Positions 10,988 through 20,730 of a stretch of 64,000 nt of DNA are shown here, in pieces (the stretch's first letter is position 1; each line of letters opens with the position of its first letter). The DNA comes from Cercospora beticola. Lineage: Eukaryota > Ascomycota > Dothideomycetes > Mycosphaerellales > Mycosphaerellaceae. The DNA lies in NCBI RefSeq assembly GCF_033473495.1, contig NC_088943.1, forward strand, positions 600,001 through 664,000. The letters are read 5' to 3'. The notes below the pieces were generated by a model that was given only the letters and a program-made list of their open reading frames with translations, was not told where the DNA came from and did no database searches. The translations under genes and the position numbers were made by a program.

Positions 10988-13726
10988 ATGTCTGGAACCA
11001 GAAGAAGTGCTCGTCTGCAGAAAGCACCCCTCGAGTACACGACCAGCGTTGACCCGGTGGCCATCGAGAGAGCGGCCAGTGCTGCTCGTCGTAGAGCCCA
11101 AGCTGCGGCAGTCGGCAGCCCTCGGCCTCGGGCGACTACGCAGAATCGCGGTCGCGGAGCCCGAGGTAAGCGGAGGGGAACGGGAGGTCGTGCGGCAAGG
11201 GGAGGCCGTGGAGCACGAGCAGGTCGGGGAGCAAGAGGAGGTCGAGGCGGCAGAGGTGGCACCGCTGCACCAGGACCCTCCGTTCCGACTTCAACTCCCC
11301 TGCCCAGTTCACCGCCGCTGCCGAGTTCACCGCCACTGCCTACTGGATACGTGAACAACCCGGCCACGCCCGATGTCCCAACATCAACCACCGACCAAGT
11401 GACGACTCCCTCCGGTCCAAATGCCACTGCACCGTCAGCCTCGGTGGAACGGAATGGCACCTCACAACAACCTGATGAAGCAATCTCAAGAGCATCAGCA
11501 GAAGCTGGAAATGCTGCCCACAGCACTCCCACCCGCACATCCCCAGCGTCCAGGCCCGGTCCCAATACCTCCTCACCCACAGGAGCGAGAGGCCCTACAC
11601 CAGGCCCTTCTAGACAGCAAGCCGGACGAGCCAACCTTGCCGATTCGGAGGCCGCCCAGGACCTCACTGCCGAGAACTTTTGCTCCAAGCTTGCCACATT
11701 GTTGGAAAATTGGAGACAGCAAGCTGTGGAACACGCACCCAATCTTCTTGAGGACCCCGCAACGGCTGGTGAAGGCCTCTTGGGCACGACGATCTGGCGT
11801 GCCATTGCCGCGGTCACGGAGGCGATGCCTTTTCAATTTTCATTGTTCGACCCGATCGCAATCAGCGCAGGGCTGATGACCCCAGATCTGCAAGTCCAAA
11901 GGGCAACGAATCCAGGCAATGAGTGCTTTCTCGTTCGCACAGATGGCACAAACGGACTGATACATCACTCTTTGTACTTCTTGAAAAGGACCGGAGGTTC
12001 CTCCTTCGAAATTCGAAGCTACGATTCTGCCAGGGGTAGTTGGCATCGCAGGGACAGTACCACCAAGGCCGACCAATTTCGTCAAGCTCTCATTGCGCTT
12101 GGCTGGTATCGAAACGACCCAGCACTTGCTGTGGCGCCAGGGGCGACGCAGTCGGACCCGCCAGCTCGACAGGCAAATGGCCGGGAGTGTGGCCTATACG
12201 TGATCATATACGCGTGGGCTATTGCATTAGGCTTGGAAGACTCTCTTGCCACATTCACAGGCATTACGAGACAAGCCGATTTCAACGCACGTGCCGTGGA
12301 CCTGATCAACCTGGCGCTGCAGGGCTATTGCAGCAGCGAGACAATCGAAGCATTCCTGAAATGCTTTGGTATTGTGGAAGCGAACGCAACGATTCCTAGC
12401 GAGCGCCAATTTGACCGGACTGAGCCCTTCCTGACAGAAGACCATTTGCGGCACTACATTGCACGACGGAGAATCGAAGGCGATCTTTACAACATAAACG
12501 GGGACTTACCAAGCGTTGACGAAATGCTCGCAAAGATCGAGGACTCGAATCCGGGATTTCAATCTTCACTGGTCGAACGCACTGCCGAGGAGGTAATGGA
12601 AGAGTTTAGCATTGCCTTGTCTCTGCTAGAGACCAGCCCCGAACCGCGAGCATCTGTGGCCGAGGCTGGACCATCCACGCATCCGGGGTCATCGGGCAGT
12701 GGGCAAGAGCGTCAGTCGACTCCACGAAAGCGACACCACGAAGGCGGGATCGGATCAGAGAGTCCCAAACGGCGGAAGGAGGATGGTTCGGTACAGACCT
12801 CGGGCAATCCGAGCAGTTCGAGCCCTCAAGCTCGAACAGGGCAGGAAGTTGATCAGCCCGTGGAGGTTGATACCCGGACAACATCAGACCGCGACACAGC
12901 AGCAGCCACTGACACTAATGTTCGCTCACCGCATGTGGCTCCAGACGAAGTGCGTAGTGCAGCAGGTCACGGTAGGGACAGTTCCCGACTATCCTCGAAT
13001 ACTCCGGATAACAACAAACAGAGCTCTTCTTCCCGTGGCGACACACCCCGCAAGGATGGGCACGACAATGACACTGCTCCAAAACGCGAGCCAGTTTCCG
13101 GCGGTTCTGCCGCTGCCGTTGATACTGATGCATCCAACCGAACACCCTCAAACGGTAGTGGTGTAGCACATGATGGATCATCAACACATCACACTCCAGC
13201 ACAGCCAACAACAACGCCATCCGCTCAGCTATCCGATGTTCTCCTCTCAAACCTAGAAGCCACCCCGCACACACCATCGCCACGAAATGCAAGTCCTCCG
13301 CATGCAGGATCCGACTCCTGGGCCAACGACCTGCCCCTAGGCGCAGATGATGATCTCTTCGGCGATGACGAAGACTTATACACAAGCACTCCCCGTCCAC
13401 CCCGGTCCCTACAGCTAGATTCACAGCTCAGATCACCTACTCTCGCACTGCCACCCCCAACACCTCGCAACACCGCGCCTTCCCCACAGTTGAGCGAAGG
13501 CTTCGAGCCGACTAGGAATAGTGAAGATAGTTGGGATCAGGATTTCGCGGATTCAGACGACGGGCTCGGAGGACAGGCTTCGGACGGTGAAGAAGAAGAC
13601 GAGGGTGAAGGGGGTATCGCGGCGCTCCTGCAGAGTCACGGGGTTGATATTGAAGTAAACGGGGAAGCAAGGATTGCCGAGAACGACGATGAGGATGAGG
13701 AGGAGGAGGAGGACCAGCGAGAGTAA
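10988..13726 (+). CDS. Large disordered protein with a Ulp1/C48-type cysteine protease core
   Basis: A single exon of 912 residues. The N-terminus (MSGTRRSARLQKAPLEYTT) runs into an RGG-rich basic region (about residues 50-100), then Pro/Ser/Thr-rich disorder. Residues about 225-450 form a folded unit resembling the Ulp1 peptidase fold: GLIHHSLYFL (His326/His327), a following SYDSARG (Asp346) and NGRECGLYVIIYAWAIALGLE (Cys401). This matches the His-Asp-Cys order of C48 proteases with the N-x-x-CG signature. The last about 350 residues are acidic and disordered with Ser/Pro/Thr runs and a Glu/Asp tail. C48 enzymes remove SUMO or other ubiquitin-like proteins; whether this one is active is unknown, since the usual Trp after the catalytic His is Ser here. 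It is much longer than yeast Ulp1 (621 residues) with little else recognisable. An in-frame Met at 10901 is possible but the sequence before MSGTRR looks non-coding. Confidence 0.72.
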   Translation: MSGTRRSARLQKAPLEYTTSVDPVAIERAASAARRRAQAAAVGSPRPRATTQNRGRGARGKRRGTGGRAARGGRGARAGRGARGGRGGRGGTAAPGPSVPTSTPLPSSPPLPSSPPLPTGYVNNPATPDVPTSTTDQVTTPSGPNATAPSASVERNGTSQQPDEAISRASAEAGNAAHSTPTRTSPASRPGPNTSSPTGARGPTPGPSRQQAGRANLADSEAAQDLTAENFCSKLATLLENWRQQAVEHAPNLLEDPATAGEGLLGTTIWRAIAAVTEAMPFQFSLFDPIAISAGLMTPDLQVQRATNPGNECFLVRTDGTNGLIHHSLYFLKRTGGSSFEIRSYDSARGSWHRRDSTTKADQFRQALIALGWYRNDPALAVAPGATQSDPPARQANGRECGLYVIIYAWAIALGLEDSLATFTGITRQADFNARAVDLINLALQGYCSSETIEAFLKCFGIVEANATIPSERQFDRTEPFLTEDHLRHYIARRRIEGDLYNINGDLPSVDEMLAKIEDSNPGFQSSLVERTAEEVMEEFSIALSLLETSPEPRASVAEAGPSTHPGSSGSGQERQSTPRKRHHEGGIGSESPKRRKEDGSVQTSGNPSSSSPQARTGQEVDQPVEVDTRTTSDRDTAAATDTNVRSPHVAPDEVRSAAGHGRDSSRLSSNTPDNNKQSSSSRGDTPRKDGHDNDTAPKREPVSGGSAAAVDTDASNRTPSNGSGVAHDGSSTHHTPAQPTTTPSAQLSDVLLSNLEATPHTPSPRNASPPHAGSDSWANDLPLGADDDLFGDDEDLYTSTPRPPRSLQLDSQLRSPTLALPPPTPRNTAPSPQLSEGFEPTRNSEDSWDQDFADSDDGLGGQASDGEEEDEGEGGIAALLQSHGVDIEVNGEARIAENDDEDEEEEEDQRE

Positions 13727-15606
13727 TATTAGATGAGCAGTAATATCAAACAATTCTTGTCTTTTGATTCTGCGGCCCGTTCATCGTCATCCACGCAGCT
13801 CAAATCGAATTTAAAATTATGAGCCGGACGGAATATGGCTTGCAATACAAGCACATACCCTCACTTCCACAAAATTAAGCCTCGTAGACGCCCTCATCTC
13901 GCATCGTCGCCCTCCAAGTCCAGCTTCGTCCAGTCCTGCTTCAGAGACATTACCGAGCCCTCGCCCTTCTGGCATATAACCTGCTCTCGACATCGAAACG
14001 CCCTCCAATTTCCGACTTCCCTTTTCGCCTTCGGTGAACCTTCGTCCAGTCCTGCTAACGGGTCGTAACGAGACTCGGAAAGCGACCGGTCCACCGACGG
14101 CTGCATCTTTACTATAACGACTAATATAGTAGTAGACCTGAAGCCGATTTGGCTCGGAAACAAGTTTTTCGAGCAACACGACGCCCCAAACACCTTGAGA
14201 AAGTCTGAGAATTTGATGGTGTCGAAAGCTTTTGATATCGAGAAATTCAAGCTCCTGAGGCCTTTGGGCAGTTTGAGATCCTGAAGAATTGACACCTTCA
14301 GAGAGATTGAGGGGGGGTGAAGATGTAAACGGTCAAATGCTCTAAAACAGAAACACGTAGCTTGTTGATAATGGGCTTGATGCCGCGGAGCCCCTGTTAT
14401 GGTCAGCATTGTGTTCGAGAATATGAAATTATGAGGAGCGAGGACATGAAGCCTCAATATGTATTATGCCCTGCTCTAAGCTTATCTGCGCAATTGCCTT
14501 GATAGTCCGTGAGGATAGATGGCCGAAGGCCTTTAACAAGCGATTAACAGGAGATGACAGACTGCTCGGGTGTCTTCTGTTGTACTCCGACGACATGTGT
14601 CAATAGTCGTCGACTCCAGATGTTAGTGTCTTTGTTGGCAGGCGGCGGATTCGTAAGTGCCACTGCATGCCACGCCCACCAAAAGTCCACTGCCACGTCT
14701 TCCCAGTGAAATTCAAGTAGGGCTGTGATGCAGCCACGAGTGGTGAGCAGACGGCTGAGGAGGCGATGCGAGCTCTCAGCGATGGTGGAGAGCATCGGGA
14801 AATCGTCTCAGCCCATTATCCACAAGCTACGTAGTCGTTAAGTCCTCCTGCCGGGGCATGGTGACCCTCGGAAAGTCGCGTCGGATTGCCCTCGAATCTT
14901 CTGTTTGTCTCCGGCCAGATGATCGTCCTGTCCTTATACAAGGACACAACAGGCCTTGGAAAGGGTGTGAATGTACTGAGGCTGTACCGTTGCTATGATG
15001 ACTATTACGATGGTAGCCCTAAAGAAGGGCAATTCCTCGAGCAGCACGAGGTCTCAGTGTGTTTGACCGGTTTTGAGATTGAATGGTTTGCAGCGTTTCT
15101 TTCGTCTTTCCTTGTCAACTGGATTGGTTCCAGAAGGGGGTCGGAGTATGTTAGCTGGCCAACATAGGGCAGGCATAGGCATCTCGAGCAGCACCAGGCT
15201 GGGAGAATTTGAGGAGGTTGAGGTTTGACAGCTTGGGTAGCTTGTGATTTCGGGAAAGCTCAGGATCTTGCGAAGAGAGATTTGATATCAGAGGTGAGTG
15301 TTGTTCACATGGAAAGTGCCCATCAAGACAGTGTGCTCTTCTGCGGCGTGGAAGATAGTTGAGGGGCCAGAGGGACAGATGGTGAGACGACGGTGGATTT
15401 CTCGAAAATGGAGAACAGAATAATGTCTTCAGTTCCGTCTTCAGTTCATCCGTCGCTCCTGCCCTCACTTGCCCCCCAGAGAAAGCAATGACGCGCTAGT
15501 GATACCGTGCATGAACATTTCTTGGCGGGCAAGTACCGCCACAGCTTCACTTGCACATAAACAAAACTTCGCTGACCACCTCCCCCCACCACCCCAACAA
15601 GCCAAC
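13727..15606. other. Gene-poor interval with degenerate sequence
   Basis: About 1.9 kb has no convincing gene. TCGTCCAGTCCTGCT occurs twice (about 13928 and 14042). Stretches of the type GAGAATTTGA...GAGAAATTCAAGCTC (14200-14290) and GGTTTGACAGCTTGG...GATTTCGGGAAAGCTCAGG (15220-15275) resemble each other and a segment near 38440-38490, which suggests a decayed dispersed element. A short minus frame with ATG at 14795 (83 codons) reads somewhat protein-like but has no recognisable family. Confidence 0.5.
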
Positions 15607-16385
15607 ATGGAAGATGAGCCCGCGGATCTGAGCATGCGCGTCAATATCGCGTTTCCACTCACAGTACTGCGACCAATCCTGGCAGCGCGTTCGCCAGCCC
15701 AAGTCGACGAAGCGGCCTTCAACGACATCTTCTGGGCCATCAAGGCGGAAGCCTCGACTCGTGAGCAGCATGGCCGCCGCAGAACCGTTCAACTCGCACC
15801 GCCCGTGATCAACCTTGCAGCTGGCGCGAGCCGAGAGGACGCAATCCAGATCGATTCGGACGACGAGTCGGCTGTACCAGCACCGAAACGCCGCAAGAAG
15901 AATGGCCGAAAGGCCGCTGTCGCGAGTCGCGGTCGCTCTGAATTGAACGCAAGAGTCTCAGCCAACACAGCTCGCCCTCAGCAAAAATCGCGGCCACTCG
16001 GAATCACAGAGCGCGTGTTGGCAGCGCACCACAAAGCGATGGAGCTTCGCGCCAAAACAGAGAGGCTGGAGCACGCAAAGGCCAAGCTGATCGCACTTCG
16101 TGGCGTAAGTCATCTCTCTCCGCCACGAAAGCGTTTTCAATCCAACGGATCTGCTGACCCATTGGCTCAACTCAGGTCGCTTTCTCAGACAATGGCCAGT
16201 CCTCAGCCCTCATCTCCAGATTCGAGCCAGACGACCGCGCTCCGCTAGCTCCCCACGATGAAAATCCGCCATTCCACGACACGCAGAGAGCGCAGGCTGG
16301 CGAGGAGGAAGGCCAAAAATGTGAAATTCCGAGAGCACACAGCCATGTCACAGACGATCTTCTCGTGGCCTTGGGCACGGATTGA
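15607..16385 (+). CDS. Small nuclear-type hypothetical protein
   Basis: I do not recognise the family. The preferred model has two exons (15607-16104, 16176-16385), 235 residues, starting MEDEPADLSMRVNIAFPLTVLRPILAARSPAQVDEAAFNDIFWAIKAEA when read in two parts. That folded-looking N-terminal helix region is followed by IQIDSDDES, which resembles a SUMO-interacting motif, then a basic nuclear-localisation-like KRRKKNGRK, and a helical ERVLAAHHKAMELRAKTERLEHAKAKL. The 71-nt intron has a perfect GTAAGT donor, a CTGAC branch and a CTCAG acceptor. If it were retained, the protein would end 24 codons earlier, at 16248, with a different C-terminus (total 213 residues), so both isoforms are possible. 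An in-frame Met at 15469 would add 46 unconvincing residues. Confidence 0.65.
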
Positions 16386-16748
16386 GGGACAAGGAAACTT
16401 GCAGTGGCTCGGACTGTGCGCTCGTCAGCATGTCGAACAAATTGTCACAGGGTTTGTTAGAACGCGCAGCCACTTGTGTTCGCGGACGACTGGTACTGCA
16501 GCAAGCAATGGAAAATGGTATCATCAATTGATCGCACCATGTTCATTTCTCATCTACGTATGACTGTCCTCAATACGTAGGGTGCTCATAGCTTTTCTTT
16601 TGCACTGTCGTCTCTGTCGTGACATCCACTCTGCAGGGGCGAGCGGTCGTGTTTCGTAGAGGACTCTCTGCTGCACATTTATGCCCAACGGCAAGCCAGC
16701 CAGCCCAGAGGCTCTCATGCACTCAGAATGCCTGATGGTGACCCCCAT
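16386..16748. other. Convergent intergenic region
   Basis: These are 3' flanks of two convergent genes; nothing recognisable is present. Confidence 0.5.
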
Positions 16749-17153
16749 CTAATCGACATTCCTATCGAGAGCAGTAGGCTTATCCTTAATCGGCATATCC
16801 TTGCCCGTCGTACTCTTGTACTGGCCGCGAATGAAGTCGGAGATCTGCTCGTCCTTGGCCTGCTCGACGGCGCTCTCGTTGTTCTGCGCGCCTTGACCCA
16901 TGAACTTCTCTTGGACGTAGTCGATGCCCTTGTCCAGGTAGTCCTCGTTCTTCTCGCTCTCTGGACCTCCGCCAGCTGCGCCGTGGGCCTTGTTCATGAT
17001 GCCGTCGAGGAAGCCGCCGCCTCCGCTGCTGCTGCCTTGCTGCTGTTGCTCTGGGTTTCCACCTTGCTGACCCTGCTGACCCTGCTGCTGGTTGTTGTTG
17101 TTGTTGTTGTTTCCGCCGCCGAGGGAGCCTGCCGCGTTCTTGAGGAAGTCCAT
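16749..17153 (-). CDS. Small conserved fungal protein (N/Q-rich, hydrophilic)
   Basis: A single exon of 134 residues starts MDFLKNAAGSLGG. It has an Asn run and Gln-rich tract (about residues 15-45), a Gly/Ser stretch, then a conserved-looking module FLDGIMNKAHG...EKNEDYLDKGIDYVQEKFMGQGAQNNESAVEQAKDEQISDFIRGQYK read in parts, ending TGKDMPIKDKP. I recall similar short proteins, often labelled DNA-damage or stress responsive, across filamentous ascomycetes; the exact function is not established here. Extreme hydrophilicity and lack of Cys suggest an intrinsically disordered stress protein. The ATG is unambiguous because the frame before it has no better start. Confidence 0.78.
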   Translation of the reverse strand: MDFLKNAAGSLGGGNNNNNNNQQQGQQGQQGGNPEQQQQGSSSGGGGFLDGIMNKAHGAAGGGPESEKNEDYLDKGIDYVQEKFMGQGAQNNESAVEQAKDEQISDFIRGQYKSTTGKDMPIKDKPTALDRNVD

Positions 17154-17713
17154 GGTGGGTGGTTGATTGGAGTGAGCTGTCTGTCGTAGCTTGGTGATTC
17201 TTGGTGGTCGTGTTCAGAAGCTTGATTGCAAAGGTGTGGAGAGAGAGGGAACAGGTGAAGCTGCACGGCAGAAGTGGGATGTTATATCGCGGTGCCCAAT
17301 GCGCAAGCTCTATGGTACTGTGCACCTGCAGCAAACAGGCTGATCGTGTGGTCGCTTGCACAGCACAGCCCACCACTTGGCGCACATGACGTGGGCGCAC
17401 CTGGACCGATGAAACCCATCGTGAGACAGAATCGTCTATCGGCTGAGCGCCAGCACGTCGTAGGCGCTATCAGACCCAATGAATACACAACCCCAGAACA
17501 GCATGAACGGAAGTGGGATTGGATGGGCATAGGAGTGAGGTCATCCCAGCGCTGCAGCGCACGAGCCAAGCGGAACCGCCAAGCACATGGCCGATGACGG
17601 TGAGGTCAGGCTGGACCAGTATGCAATTTGTGTTCGCTGTGAATCCGATCGACCAGAAATAGAGCCAAGGCACAAGATCCTGTGAGATAGACCAACAAGC
17701 TGGAAACACCATA
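17154..17713. promoter_or_regulatory. Divergent promoter region
   Basis: About 560 bp lies between two divergent genes. No assignable operator-like motif was found. Confidence 0.4.
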
Positions 17714-18817
17714 ATGGTCAACCCTACAGAGGAGAAAGGCTCAAAAGCCCGCATCCCAATCACCATCTTGACAGGCTTCACGGGCTGCGGCAAAACAACT
17801 CTGATCCTCAACCTGATACCGCAACTACGAAAGCAGAACTCAGGCTACAAGCTCGCACTCATCAAGAACGAAATCGGAGATGTCGCAGTGGACTCTCAAC
17901 TCGCGCAATCGGCCGAAATGGCTGCAACGCAAGAACTCCTGGGCGAATGCATTTGCTGCGTAAATGTTGGCCAGATAGGGTCCGCACTGGAAGAACTGGA
18001 CTCCAAGAATAATCCCGATAGAATCATCATCGAAACTTCAGGATCTGCTGAGCCGCTGAAGCTGGTCTTGGAGATCAAACGCTTGTCCGATGTGACAGGC
18101 AGGTACGAACTTGATGGCATTATCTCTGTCATTGATGCCGAGAACTGGGGCGGGTACGCTTCGAAGTCATTCACTGCGAAGCTCCAGGCGAAACAGACTG
18201 ATCTCATCGTGATTAACAAATGGGAGGGCTTGTCAGAGCGAGATTACGACCTCTTCTTGGACAAGCTTGGTGATCTCGATGTTGATACGCCTCAAGTCAA
18301 GAGTGACAAAGGATGGGTGGAGAAGGATCTTCTATTTGGCTTTGACCAGAAGCTGGCTCGGAATTGGCTGGACGCAGGGGAGCATCATGACCACGACCAC
18401 GATCACGAGGACGGGGAAAAGCACACCAGTGAAGTCGAATGCCTGAGCGTCACCTTGAAATCACCCGCCGCTGATGCAGTAGTCGATCTGCAGAAGCTGG
18501 AGGCATTGCTCAAGGCGGCACCGAAAGACGAGGTTTATCGCATCAAAGGCGTGGTGTACAGCAGCTCATCACCCAAGAACGGAGATGGCAGAGAAATCAA
18601 CCCTGGAGCCAATGGCAGATCACGATACATCTTGAACTGGTCATTCGGACGCTGGACTTGGTATCACGTGGAAGATGACACATCTGAATCGCCAATCGCG
18701 CGCATCAGCATTTTCACAGCACCTTACGAGAGCACGAAGTGGAGCAAGAAAGCGCACGAGTTTGTGAAAGTCGCAGAAGGCGCTCAAGAAGAGCTCGAGG
18801 TGAAGAGAGTGCAATGA
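17714..18817 (+). CDS. COG0523 (CobW/Zng1-like) metallochaperone GTPase
   Basis: A single exon of 367 residues. Walker A is GFTGCGKTT (residues 21-29). The metal-binding CICC motif follows in GECICCVN (79-82). DRIIIETSGSAEP is the Walker B/ETSG region and LIVINKWE corresponds to the NKxD guanine-specificity motif. A His/Asp-rich segment (EHHDHDHDHEDGEKH, about 224-238) is typical of zinc-handling members, and a CobW_C domain follows (YRIKGVVY...RYILNWSFGRWTW). The family moves metal, zinc in Zng1, to client metalloenzymes using GTP. Its stop lies only 30 bp from the convergent UstYa-type gene, but nothing in the sequence ties it to that pathway. Confidence 0.9.
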   Translation: MVNPTEEKGSKARIPITILTGFTGCGKTTLILNLIPQLRKQNSGYKLALIKNEIGDVAVDSQLAQSAEMAATQELLGECICCVNVGQIGSALEELDSKNNPDRIIIETSGSAEPLKLVLEIKRLSDVTGRYELDGIISVIDAENWGGYASKSFTAKLQAKQTDLIVINKWEGLSERDYDLFLDKLGDLDVDTPQVKSDKGWVEKDLLFGFDQKLARNWLDAGEHHDHDHDHEDGEKHTSEVECLSVTLKSPAADAVVDLQKLEALLKAAPKDEVYRIKGVVYSSSSPKNGDGREINPGANGRSRYILNWSFGRWTWYHVEDDTSESPIARISIFTAPYESTKWSKKAHEFVKVAEGAQEELEVKRVQ

Positions 18818-18847
18818 AAGTCTTCTTCCGCTTTGGCGAACGCGAAA

Positions 18848-19954
18848 TCAGGCCAATCCATCGCCAGGCTTATGCTTATGCACCGTCTCTTCCCCTCCGA
18901 GCCGCACAACGCCCACTTGCGGACCTGTCTGCTGCCCATACGGCGTGCCGAACTCTGGATGTGTCAACAGTCCTTCCGCAAAAGGCTCGAACGATCGAGA
19001 TCGCCACCAGCTGTTCATCTTATCCCAATTCACACACTGATGCGGATAATCCAGTTGTGCGGTCGGCATCGAAGCTGTCTTCGGCCAATACATGATCATC
19101 GGCGTTAGGTCAGGCTGACACTCCATCGTCTGTTTGAGATAGGACAAGCAGTGCACTAAGTGGCGTTAGCACGAGCATTTCCAAGTCCAGGACACTCGAC
19201 CTACTGCTGTGCATTTGCAATCGATTTTCCTCGTCAGCTGTCAGCTCCGGAAAGTACCGGTCTTTCCACAAAGACTTGTAGATGTAATGCTGCGATTTCG
19301 ACAGTCAGCACTCACGGCCTTTGCAAACCGTCTTTTTGCCCGCTTACCAAGCAATGGAGGTTGTGGTATATGGTATTGGAGCCATAATAAGTGCCGTTGG
19401 GCAAAATTGTTGATCTCTCACTGGCTCCGCCGAATCTGTCGACCTCATTCTTGCTGTAGAGCACATTCATGGCTGCCGCAACAGTCAACACATTACTTGA
19501 GGTGCGAAAAGTAAGTTCTGCTTACGGATGAGTAGATCCTTCCATGCTGTTCGCAGGCCATCATAATGTTCCATCGGAAAATACTTCTTGTCCCAGCCAT
19601 CTTGGAGAACGAAGTACTTATCTTCGTACTCGATGGCTTCGCGAGCTGGAGCTGTAACGCAGAACACCATGATCAGCCTATGCTCCATCAAGCTCCCAAC
19701 GAAGGACTCTTACTGTATACAATGTTTGGCCCGTGAATGTAGCGCTGTTCCAGCAACTTCGATATGAGAAGCAAGAAGACAAGGTTCGCTGTTGCGAGTG
19801 CAAGATATGGTACTATTCTTCTGAGCAAACTCGGTCGTTCTCTGGAGGGCAATGCTGTCGGTCTCCATTCTTGGTCAATGAACGGCACCTTCTCTTCACT
19901 CTGCTGCCCTTGAAGTGTGCTCTCCGAAGCGTCGCTGGAAGTTCTTGTGCTCAT
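18848..19954 (-). CDS. UstYa-family (DUF3328) oxidase-like protein, copy 1
   Basis: Five exons (19954-19714, 19651-19526, 19472-19348, 19289-19205, 19155-18848) encode 294 residues; four 49-62 nt introns all have GT-AG ends. A short cytosolic N-terminus is followed by one membrane segment (IVPYLALATANLVFLLLISKL), typical of UstYa type II membrane proteins. The family landmarks follow: IVYTPAREAIEYEDKYF, AWKDLL, the first HxxHC motif as HNLHCL, a second as HSMHCLSYLKQ created by the last splice, then ECQPDLTP and HQCVNWDKMNSWW. Splicing is needed to make both HxxHC motifs. In ustiloxin, asperipin and cyclochlorotine pathways UstYa-type proteins catalyse oxidative crosslinking or other oxidation of peptides. 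It is transcribed away from the repeat precursor, with 776 bp between starts. Confidence 0.9.
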
Positions 19955-20730
19955 AGTGGACGATAGTGCCTTTCGGAAGCTCTGCTGCGTAGGAGCGTGT
20001 CTTTCGCAGATGGACAGAAAAATTTGAACGCTGGAGATCAGGACCACAGAAGGCATACTGCGGAACAGTTGCACAGCTCCAAAAGATCGTCCAACTCGAG
20101 ATCTGCAGTTCTAGCGAGCTCATGCAGGGTCGCAAGAAGCACACATCGCTCTAGTATAGACCCACAGCTGCGTGAGTTCAAGCTATGCTAGGCTCTGCAT
20201 AAGGCTCGCTAACTTCGCGCTAGCTTCATTTTCGCACATGCTCAAGGATCGCCCTTTTGATTGGCTACGTTCCCATACGTCTATGCTACATATCAAATGG
20301 TTGCTGGACTTCCTTCGAGCACGCCAACAGCTTCATGACAAGATCTGCGACTTGCATTCGCACCAGTTTGCTCCAAGCGATACCCGACGACTTCGGAACT
20401 CCGAGGATGCTCGCTGGACAGGTAGATCAGCACAGAATGAAGAAGGAGCCAAGCCAACATCGACAACGTAGCATCACATCAATTGCTGAGAACAATCAAT
20501 TCCAAGACCTGACGTTACAACGATCGACCATCGCTGCTCGCCTCTTCTCGCTCAGTGCTGCCCGAAGAGGATTGGAGCGATGAGGCTCGCTTCGACTCAT
20601 GCAGCAGCAAGTAGCAGACTCTCCATGAGTCTGAAGAACCGCCGTTGGTGACGATATATGAAGCCCTTGCTCCCATGTGGTAGAGCTCAAAATCTGCCAA
20701 ACTCCAAAACAATTGTCCAAGCAAGCAACC
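19955..20730. promoter_or_regulatory. Divergent promoter region of UstYa-1 and the repeat precursor
   Basis: This 776-bp region separates the starts of the oxidase-like gene and the precursor and could co-regulate them. I could not identify a specific transcription-factor site. Frames crossing it are short and lack coding character. Confidence 0.55.

Noticed and set aside
17714..18817. CobW-like GTPase as a RiPP cluster gene
   Set aside because: It is a widespread metallochaperone; closeness (30 bp, convergent) alone is not evidence of a shared pathway.
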